A DNA stretch of 64,000 bases from NCBI GenBank assembly GCA_900239685.1, contig OENT01000123.1, positions 67,328-131,327 on the forward strand. The letters are read 5' to 3'. The stretch is from Rotaria macrura (taxonomy: Eukaryota > Rotifera > Eurotatoria > Philodinida > Philodinidae). The position numbers and the translations under genes are program-made. Shown here piece by piece: positions 53,301-62,585 of the stretch. How positions within the stretch are numbered: position 1 is the first letter of the stretch; every line of letters starts with the position of its first letter. The notes under the pieces were generated by a model. It ran no database searches and had not been told where the DNA came from. It saw only the letters and a list, made by a program, of their open reading frames with translations.

Positions 53301-54063
53301 CGTCATTTTGTATTGTATTGATTTTAGTGAAACATTTCTTAAGTTTACTCAAATAAAAATCCATCTTTCTTCGAAACAAGACATGGACTGAACCACATTT
53401 CTGACATTCCGGTCAGTTCCTTATTATGAATTATACTTGTATAAGTTCACATGTACAAAAAAAAAGAATACTACAGTATGCTGATTCTATGTGAGAAAAT
53501 TCATTTAATGAAATGAAAATCCTTTCATCATCAGATTATCACAGATTCGATTTTGTACTTATTATCGAAATACATTGTGGGAGTATCTGAAATTGATTTA
53601 AAAAGATTATTTTTTCAAGAAAAGCAATACAAATGGGTATACCACTTTAAATTTTCCATTATGAAACTATGATTATCCATTGTGTTGCATTTATTTGTTG
53701 AGAAATAATTTTAATATAACAAAAAAATCCTCAATAAAGAAGTGCCGAAATTCTCAACTCTTCTGCTTTCCTCAAATACTAACTAATGCGAGAATAATTT
53801 TTACCATTTGTAAATTTAAATACAATTTGAAAGTCTCTTTAATCCAAGATTTTACCTTATGACGAACCATGAAAGAAATGAATTTCTACCAATCTTTTCA
53901 TACGAAGTTAATTATCAGTATACATAGAAATTAATTTTTCAACAGCTAATTGTACATTGTCATGATGTTTCACAATTCTCTATCAACATAAATTTTTGGA
54001 CTAAAAAAACGAAACAAAGAAATAGATTTTGTAAGAGTTTGTTATAAGGAAAACGATGGAAGG
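50301..54063. other. AT-rich spacer with one degenerate foldback repeat
   Basis: No supported gene. The plus-strand frames at 50536-50748 and 51016-51269 are Phe/Leu-rich without domain features. A GAATTG-rich inverted repeat occupies about 51560-51880. Confidence 0.5.
51560..51880. repeat. Degenerate GGAATTG-rich foldback repeat
   Basis: The words GGAATTG and CAATTCC recur throughout. Arms 51631-51656 and 51831-51856 are near-perfect reverse complements (gaattgacatgga and tccatgtcaattc at the core). The left half is G-strand rich in GGAATT and the right half in AATTCC, as expected of an old palindromic MITE. Ends and target duplication are not clear. Confidence 0.55.
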
Positions 54064-54071
54064 ATGTTGAT

Positions 54072-54828
54072 TAGAGACCTGCGGAGCCAATGTTTTTATT
54101 TCCAAACCCGACTCCGACTCCGAAAAATTTTTCAGTGACGACTCCGATTCCGAAAACAATTTATTTCGCTGATCCCGACCACGACCCCGACTCCGACTCC
54201 GAAAATCTCCGAAAAACTCCTGAAAACTCCAAGAAATTATTATTGTAAATGGATGACCTCTGATGTCTTTTATTGCTAACTTTTGAATACATCAAACTAG
54301 GTAAACAAATGCGTGAATGAAAATCAAAGAAAACTCAAAGAAGTAATTTTGAGTTTTGCATTTATGGTACTCTGAAAAATAAAAAATGACTAATAGGTGT
54401 TTGAGAAAAAACGAATTTCAAAAGGTGATAGATGAAAATAATGAATCTGGGAAAATCGTAAAAAAGAGAAGCACTTCAATTCTACTCAAATGCAGCAATA
54501 TTTTCATGTAATTCTCGTCAATGATTCGCAGAGTGTATTTCTTCAAAAATAGCATTGTTTTCCTTGGTCGATCATTCGAATCTTATACTGTCAAAATGAT
54601 TCATTTGTTCTTTTTTGTCCTGAAGTGGAATCTCACTATATTATCAAGCGTTGTATTTTATCTTTTTTCTTCTTAACATGAAAAATGAGGATATTGTTGT
54701 TTGAAATAGCGAAAATTTATCACACAATTATAATTTTTCGGGGTTAATCGGACTCCGATCAACCCCGACAATATAAATTGACTCCGACTCTATCGGAGTC
54801 GGAGTTCGGGGGCCCCCGCAAGTCTCTA
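54072..54828. mobile_element. hAT-type MITE with 8-bp target duplication
   Basis: A 757-bp element has terminal inverted repeats tagagac[ct]tgcgg (13 bp, one mismatch). It is flanked by identical 8-bp direct repeats atgttgat at 54064-54071 and 54829-54836. An 8-bp duplication with TAGAG/CAGAG-like ends is the mark of hAT transposons. Sub-terminal regions are arrays of CGACTC/GAGTCGG-related words (near 54112-54225 and 54748-54810), in inverted orientation relative to each other. No transposase frame is present, so it is non-autonomous. Confidence 0.85.
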
Positions 54829-54836
54829 ATGTTGAT

Positions 54837-56126
54837 CTATTTTGTTTGAAATGCAATATGTGATTGAATTGTGATTTAGAATGATCAACTTCAGGAGAAG
54901 CATCTATCGCTATACCCTATCCTTCCAGTTGTGCGTAATTGATACAGATAGTGGGATTCTGTGCAAGCTAAGGAATGAAAGAGAATAGAGAAAAGGGTGC
55001 ATAGACAACTATTAATATCGATGAGGTGAGAAAGTACAACTGAAAAATGACTGAACGCTATAATGTCATTGAACAAAAGAATAAAAGATGACATGTTTTC
55101 ATTACTGGCATATTCTTGGAGTAGAAAGATCCACCAAATACTCGAGGTACAGTTTAAAAATCAAAGTAAAAGAAAAATTCTAGTTTTGTGATAATCTCGA
55201 GATCGAGATGCTTTCATTGTATTCGATTTATTTTCTCGTTCAGACGTGAAAACTGAACTAAAATATCAAAGATGATAAAAAGTTCCGAACGCTTTTAGAA
55301 TATGTCATTGCTTTTGAAAATGTAATGCATTGGTAATGATGCGTTTAAATTAAGGATAACAACTATTTTAATTCCCGAATGTACACAATCAAAGCAAAAT
55401 AAAGGTGGAAATCATAGTCTGCGCGTAAGTATTCACTTGTTTTTAACGAAAAATGAAGTTGATTAATCTGTTCAAAATAGCGTTGGAACGAAAGTGCTGT
55501 TGAAATATTTATTTTATTTTATGTTGACTAAGAACACACATACCCTCGGAGGAAAATAATTTTCAGAGAATCTGTTGTTGACTTTTTCATGGATTCAAGT
55601 CTTCCTAGATTTCGCTACACGGTTCATTATCAGATTTAGTGATTCTGCATGAAAATATGCTAAAAATGAATCAAAAATCTTTTGACATCAAAACGAAGGA
55701 AATACGAGTGTTACTTAGAAAATCGTCACATAATTTCAAATCTTATTGATCTTAGTTTCAAAGAAAAGTTTTCATAGACATTGTTTTCGTTGTCTAAGTT
55801 TGGCTTCTTTCGACATACATGTATGTATTTCAAAATGTTTTATTCGCTCTTAGAAAGAACTAATAACATGTTCAAGACGACTGCAATCGATGCAAACTTA
55901 TAAAATTATTAATTCATAAATTATGCTTCTCTTAAATACAGATCAAATCATATTTCAAATAGTTGAACGAGATTCGATGCAAATGATAAAAGAAAAATAT
56001 TGAATAAATGTCTTTAAATTATTTTTGTATATAAATATTTATATGACTTCGTTTTAGATTGAAATTGTTTGGTGGAAATATTCATATGATAAATAACATA
56101 ATTCAGTTGATCTTTTTCTAAGAGAA
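54837..56126. other. AT-rich spacer upstream of the B-box gene
   Basis: No coding content recognised. It should contain the promoter of the B-box gene that starts at 56127; no specific element is identifiable. Confidence 0.5.
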
Positions 56127-56708
56127 ATGGCGACAGCAAATAAATCAGATTTATGTTCAATTTGCAGAAAAACGACAGCAAGTCGCTTTTGTATTGGATG
56201 TGAAAAATATTTCTGTTTGAAGGATTTCAAACAACATGAACAACAGCTATCGATAAAGTTTGATAATGAAGTAGTAAGATCACATGATGAACTTCTTTAT
56301 CAACTACAAAAGTTCGATGAATCAAATTATTTGTCATTGGAACCTTTCGATGAAATCCAACGATGGAAGAAAACAACAATCAACAATGTTAAAAAAGCAG
56401 CAGAAAAAGCTCGTAATGATCTTATCGAACTCATCGAAAAACAACGAACAGCAATAATCAAACAACTTGAAACAATTACAAAAGAAGTTCTCTGTCTTCG
56501 AGAAGAAGAAAATTTTGTTGAAACTAAGATTGATTCACTTAAACAAAAACTCAACCAAGTTAAACAAAAACTTGAACAATTTACTACAAAAGATATAACT
56601 AAAATCATCGTTTTTCAAGATACACAAATTGATTGGAATCGACAGATTTACATTCAAGAAATTCAAAAAGAACAAACGAATGGTGAGTATTATGAGCTAA
56701 AATTGTAG
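56127..56708 (+). CDS. B-box zinc-finger/coiled-coil protein, possibly the 5' exon of a chimeric gene
   Basis: The ATG follows an in-frame stop-rich AT region. Residues 10-33 form a B-box-like zinc site (C-S-I-C, C-I-G-C, F-C-L-K-D-F-K-Q-H), and residues 60-165 form a long charged, Lys/Glu/Gln-rich coiled coil. This B-box plus coiled-coil layout is common in bdelloids, usually continued by NHL or other domains; such proteins act as scaffolds or TRIM-like factors. Read without splicing it stops at 56708 (193 residues). A good donor (gtgagt) after 56682 instead gives a 185-residue exon ending in phase 1. That fits the acceptor at 58024 and the exons leading into the ADP-ribosylglycohydrolase. 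No E3 RING domain is present. The exon itself is secure; its 3' partner is inferred. Confidence 0.8.
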   Translation: MATANKSDLCSICRKTTASRFCIGCEKYFCLKDFKQHEQQLSIKFDNEVVRSHDELLYQLQKFDESNYLSLEPFDEIQRWKKTTINNVKKAAEKARNDLIELIEKQRTAIIKQLETITKEVLCLREEENFVETKIDSLKQKLNQVKQKLEQFTTKDITKIIVFQDTQIDWNRQIYIQEIQKEQTNGEYYELKL

Positions 56709-58024
56709 AAGAGAAGAAATTCACCAACAATTCAATCGAATATTGTTCGTCATTTGAACACACTTTTACCTCAATCGATCGAAAACAATTCATTCATAGA
56801 CAAGAATTATTTGCTGAAATAATATTCAGGAGAATTAAATAAAATTTTGTCAAGAACTTATAGTTTTCATACACTAAGCAAAATTTTCACGTAAATTAAA
56901 ATATATTTCACTTGCTGAAGTTTTATTTCAAATTCCCATAGAAACTCTTCTCATAAAAGGACATAGAAAAATCTTTTCGATACGGTTGATTTCATATAAG
57001 TATCAAAGTTCATATTCAATTTATGAATATTTCAACTAAAATCTAAATAAAACATTTTAACGCAGCATTGAACAAGTTCAAACAGTTTTCTAAATTCTAA
57101 TGAATCATACAAACAAGAATTATTCTCAAAGATTTCCATTCATCTGAAAATAATTTCACAAATGTAACCAATTTAATCATTGAGAAATATGACAGACAAA
57201 AATACCTATTCAAAATTCAATTAAAAATAAATTAAACATTGAATGCAAGCCAATTCGCAAATGCTCTCAATATTTTGCTAATTGCAGGCCTGCATGTATT
57301 TCATTGCAAAAGAAAGCAAAATTTTCTTCTTATTTGAAATTCTCTTTACTAATGATCTGAATGGATGTGTGAATTACATTTTCTTTTCGCTCCTGTCGCT
57401 TTGAAACGTTCATAAAAATGAATAGAAAAATTATTCGATTCTTTTGTAAGATGTCGGTGGAAGAGAGGACTTGTTCAATTTTAGAATCGATAGAGAAAAT
57501 AAAATTTATTTCAGATTAAAAGGACTTTGGATGGTTGTTTCTTATTCAGATATTCACAAAAGATCAATTTACTTATTTTAGTATACTCTTTCATCAAAGG
57601 GGAGTTTAAAAAGAATTGAGAAAAATGTGTGATTCTTCATCGCCAGTCATACCCTCACATCACACCCACACTCCTCTTTAAGAGAGTCAAACAATTGGAT
57701 TCGGCTTTCGTGCGATGCTGACGAATAATAGCGAGAACTTATACAGTTTTCAATAGGAGCACAAAGCTATCTTTAAAAAATACGATCAACCAATGACAGA
57801 CCACTCTGGAATAGACAGTATCGTTTGATATCAAGTTTGAGTCGGTTCCTCTAACTCTCTCCGGAATATTTTTTTAAGAAGTGTTGTGTTGCCCATGTTT
57901 TCTCGACCCATCCGACGTTGAATACGGCATACCGATCAACCGGAGGCGACGCTTTTGATATTACTAATATGAACTCATACAAATGAAATGACCATGTCGT
58001 TGTTTGTTTCTATTTTCATTTTAG

Positions 58025-61000
58025 ATGAACAAAAGACAGCCATGCTCACTGCGTCGTCAGTTGTCTCCAAGCTCGATGAATCCTTAAAATCCTCGTCTAT
58101 TAAACCGAACGTCAAAACTGCGTCGTCATCAAGTAAGCTACAATCAATACTGCAAGACTTGCACGTTGAAATACTGATTCTATCAGTCCTACAGCTCATT
58201 CACTGATGTTTGAAGAAACGTGCCCCTTCTTTTTCATCAATCTGTGCTCAACAGAGCTGTTCTGTCCGACGTAGAGAACATACTTGTATCACTTTGAACT
58301 AGGACGTCGTCACGAGGACTAATATGCCGTGTCGCATCTTTTAATGGGTTCCAGTATAGTGTCGAATATTCAATGATTTGAGAATACGCACTGTCACAGA
58401 CTGTGCTTCATTTGAAATTATTGGGAGAATTTCCCCTGATACCTCTGTAGAATTCCTGCCATGCTTACACGGTACATATCCTTGTAATGCAATAATTTCA
58501 TGTTTCATAAAAGTCAGTTCGTCAAAAATTACAGAAACTGTACAACTCATAAAATTATCTACATTTCAGTATTGGATTACTCCCGAATTCCACACTCTTT
58601 GTAAAATCCAACTATTTCATATCTTTCCAGGAAACTACCTATAGTTCCAGCACTCGAATTTTCCCTTTACTTCGGGTATTTCAAAATTGCAGAAATGTTG
58701 GAATACTCGTTATTTTCATTATCTTCGAAGTATCCATTATTCGAAAAAAAAAACTATAGTTCTTGAAAAGTTCTGGTAATTCTAGAATTCAGATAATTTG
58801 GAAAATTCTCTGAGTTGCAGAGTTTATTTCTTCCAAAGGTGCGATAAATGAGAAACTGCGACATGTCCAACATACGGATATTTTCAGCTTTAAACAATTC
58901 CGCTCTTTAGAATTACTGACGATTCAAAAATTTTTCGAATTGAAAACGACGAATAAATCCTAAATCGCCTTTTGTCGCGAGTTTTCCTCCTCCAAAACCT
59001 CCAATGGACATGAACCCACCTCAAATTCACTTCCAGAAGCTGCTCAGTTTCTAATCATGGGCAGATGTATTTTGTTTCTAATTTGGAGTAAATTGTTGTG
59101 GCTTCTTGTCCTCCCGTTCCTGGGAAAGGAACCCGAAACGGACAACCCTACTTTCAATCATTGCAAAATTTAGCAGAATCCCAGATGCATATGGATGTCG
59201 GTGGTACACCCTGACTCTATTGAATCAGAGATTCGTCCATAAATCTTTATCCAAACACATCTTCATTCCAACCTTCTCTTTCATATGCAATCTACACCGA
59301 AATACTGCGACGCATGCATGCCGTCAGCGTAGATACAGAAGTTCTCTTCAGTGTGAGCGTTGATATCAGAGTAGCTGGATGGATTTCAGGTGCTATGAAG
59401 CTCTTCTGTATGCTGAAAGATTGTGCAGGGATCTATCGTTCAGCGTTCCTTTGAGAAAAACTGCATCTATGATTATAGGTTGTATTGCCAATTACATTCT
59501 AGATTCGGAGTGGCTGTGAGTGTCAACCATATACGACACTGACTTTCAATTATTCATTGACACACTGACAGAAATACTCAAAAGAAAATATTTATTTATC
59601 TTTAGCGAAGCCGTGGTTGAATTGTGTGTATCGCTCGAATGATAAACTACAGATTATGACTCCAAAAGATCTACAAGATATGATGGAAGATCCTCCAGAA
59701 AGCGTCGACAATGACCTACTAGATCGTGTTCAAGGATCCATGTTTGGCCTCTGCTTGGGCGACGCACTTGGTGCTTGTGTCGAGTTTCGGCCTCGACAGT
59801 ATCTTATTCAGAATCCAGTGATAGATCTTGTGGGTGGAGGAACATGGGGTCTGGAAAAAGGACAGGTAAAATGATTTCTTTTTGCTCAAAATTGCTTTGA
59901 GTATCACCTCTGCCGGAATGAAATGTAAAGTACGATGGATCTATTCTACTGGAAAATGAAAACCCTAACCACAGTGGTCACTATTTTTGCAGACTAGATA
60001 AGCAAGTATATTAAAATATTGAGCTGGTTCTGAAATCTTGAGGAGTTTTCTTTGTCTCTTCTGTTTATCAGTTGTTTTCGAAGTAGAACGAATGAAAGAG
60101 ACTATTACATTTCTCTTTATATAGTTGGATACTCATCTCCAATCCAATTTAACTCAGCGTGCACAGACCTCATGTAACTAGTTTCAGATCATGTTCGGAC
60201 GAAACGCTTAATCAGCCTACTATTTGGAGGTGAAACGTTTATCATCAACTTGGCAAACAGTTAGAAGTTGCCACTGATATATTCTGTGGATTAATATTGA
60301 TGTCAGGAGTGATGTCAATCAGAGATGTATACAGGATAGTCTGTTCTGTTCTGTTCTCTTTTTCATTCAGTCGATATCCACCCTCCTTAACGACAGAATA
60401 GGACCAATAGTAGGAAAAAAGTCATACCCTTAATTGTCAAAAATAAGGTAGTAAATTTTGCATTCATCTAACCAATAGCATATTTTATCGCTTTTTAACT
60501 ATTGAAACTCCTTTCTTGATTAGTGGTTCATTTAATAAATACAACACAATAGAGTACAAGCTATTATTTGAGTAAGGCATACATCTTAGTAGGGGTGGCA
60601 CTTTAACTTTAAAACACTTTCAAAAAAGTGTTAAAGTTTAAAGTAAAAACACTAAACTTTAACTTTAATTAAAGCGAAACACTTTAACACTTTAACTTTA
60701 ATAAAAGTAGTGTAAAAATGAAAAGTAATTTTGAGCTTTTTATGTACGGTTCTATGTGGTTTTTACAGTTACTTTAAACTTTAATTAAAGTTTAAAGTGC
60801 TTTAACTTTTTCAAAGTTTAAAGTTTAAAGTTACTCTAAAAACCACACCAAATCGCGCATAAAGACCTAAAAATTATTTTTCATTTTTGCACTACTTTTG
60901 TTAAAGTTAAAGTTTTAAAGTATGATACTTTAACTTAAACTGTTAAAGTTCAAAGTAGACTTTAAACTTTAACTTTTAAAGTAAAGTTAAAGTGCCACCC

Positions 61001-62195
61001 CTACATCTTAGCCCAACAAAAGATACAAATAAAACAAACCCAAAAATAACTGTATGAACATTGGCGTCCACGTCTTCTACGAATATTCTGACTTGCACAC
61101 TCCGCAATAATGTCGCCAATGAGTTTCTAAGCGTCTTTGGTTATGATCCCATGTTTTTTCCATCCCATTTCACGGGCGAATTTAATTGAGAACTGTTTGA
61201 GTAATGGAAGCAATTAGGAAAACCATCCTTTGGTCTACACTTATTTTTCTCACTTACTTTTCAGAGAAAATCTGTTTTCAATTAGTATCTGACACAGTCG
61301 ACTGAATTGTTTGTGATGAATTCGTATTTAGTTCACAGACGATACATCAATGGCTCTATGTTTGGCAAGTTCATTGATATCTTGTCGTGATTTTGTCCCG
61401 TATGATCAGCTGGTTAGGTACAAGTGGTGGTACAGAAACGGTTACATGTCTGCTACTGGTCAGTGTTTTGATATCGGCGCGACAACTTCTCAGTCGTTGC
61501 TAGAATTCGAAAAACGTCAAAAACAATTTGCCAAAAAGCATCGAATTGAACTTGACCACTTAGACCATTTGTTAGACCTTCATCTGCTCAACCAATTCGA
61601 TGTGCGTTGCAGTGAAGAGGGAGTTGCAGGTAATGGATCCCTGATGCGATTGGCACCAGTGCCTCTTTTCTTCTACCGGGATCCTATTAAGGCTGTCGAA
61701 TTCTCTGGAATAAGTGGTGCCATTACTCATGGTGATCGGAAAGCTGTTGGCTCTTGTCGCTATTATGGTGCTTTGATTGTAGCTGCTCTTCAAGGTGAAA
61801 AAAAAGATAGTTTGCTAGATGACAACTTTTATTCAAATCATAAATCATGGTTCAACGACCAGTCACTTACTCCAGAGGTGATGAATGTTGCACGAGGATC
61901 TTACAAGAAATGTGGAGGATATAAAGATGGCATTCGAGGCAAGGGATACTGTATTAATGCTCTCGAAGCAGCTTTGTGGGCCTTTTGGTCCGATGAAAAT
62001 TCCTTTGAAAAGGGCGTTCTCGCGGCAATCAACCTTGGAGATGATACTGATACAACCGCTGCTATTTATGGTCAATTGGCTGGAGCTTACTATGGTTATG
62101 ACAGATTGCCAAAGAAATGGGTCAAACAACTCTATGCACATAATTTTATTAGCTGCTTGAGCAAGTGGATCATTTATGAGAGTCAGATGAGATAA
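58025..62195 (+). CDS. ADP-ribosylglycohydrolase (DraG/ARH family)
   Basis: Removes ADP-ribose from modified substrates using two metal ions. Exons: 58025-58132 (inferred linker, Ser/Lys-rich), 59606-59865 and 61332-62195. Numbered with the B-box exon, the total is about 595 residues and the catalytic domain spans about 260-595. Visible motifs are GLCLGDALGACVEF (from 269), FTDDTSMAL (309-317, metal-binding Asp311/Asp312), GNGSLMRLAPVP, the T-H-G/D-R segment, ALWAFW, and LGDDTDTTAAIYGQLAGA with the second metal cluster Asp545/Asp546/Asp548. All expected acidic residues are intact, and length and motifs suit bacterial DraG-type enzymes. No start codon with good context precedes the domain inside exon 59606-59865 except ATG at 59656 (before TPKDLQ), so either transcription starts near 59.6 kb or the gene begins at the B-box exon. 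GC content is higher than the surroundings, hinting at horizontal origin. Confidence 0.88.
58133..59605 (+). other. Inferred intron or intergenic stretch upstream of the catalytic exons
   Basis: About 1.5 kb with somewhat higher GC than typical spacer. The minus-strand frame at 58341-58550 looks coding-like (ILPIISNEAQSVTVRIL) but belongs to no family I recognise. The plus-strand stretch 59190-59460 also reads with coding-like content and interruptions. These may be gene fragments captured in the region. Confidence 0.4.
59866..61331 (+). other. Intron of the ADP-ribosylglycohydrolase gene
   Basis: Donor gtaaaa follows GGA-CAG at 59865 and a tag acceptor ends at 61331. Joining gives the family-typical F-T-D-D-T right after the G-Q, so this intron is secure. 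It is lengthened by the hAT-type MITE at 60590-61003. Confidence 0.85.
60590..61003. mobile_element. hAT-type palindromic MITE with 8-bp target duplication
   Basis: A 414-bp element begins taggggtggcactttaac and ends with the exact reverse complement (perfect over at least 20 bp). It is flanked by identical 8-bp duplications catcttag at 60582-60589 and 61004-61011. TAGGGGTGGCA-like ends with an 8-bp duplication are typical of hAT transposons. The interior is a near-continuous palindrome of CTTTAA/TTAAAG words, so a transcript through it could fold back strongly. There is no transposase frame. It sits inside an intron of the ADP-ribosylglycohydrolase gene. Confidence 0.9.
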
Positions 62196-62585
62196 CCATG
62201 AATCTAATTAGTTCTTAAAAAGATTAACTAGCATTTGCAATATATATAATTGCTGATTCTAACCAAGAAGGCGTTAAAAATCTTTGTTACTAGGATGAAA
62301 GTGATCATTGGCTTCGAAAATCTTTCTAATAGACTTCGAGAATTGCAAAATATTGTGAAAATTATTATTTATTAATATACATATGGTTCCTTCTTAGTAG
62401 TAAAGATAATTTTAGTCTTATGGATCCAAAACTGATCATGAATTTCAGCTATTCAGTTACACATGGCATGCAAAAAAATAGATTAGGATATTTGACTTGA
62501 CATCACGTATTTGTTGTTAAACACTTGTTTCGATTATTTGAAGATATAAGGATGCGGGAGTGGGTGCATGTATGAATCTGGTTGC
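62196..62585. other. Spacer between convergent genes
   Basis: About 390 bp between the stop of the ADP-ribosylglycohydrolase gene (+) and the stop of the glutamate-receptor gene (-), so it holds both 3' UTRs. It is AT-rich and no specific signal can be assigned. Confidence 0.6.
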
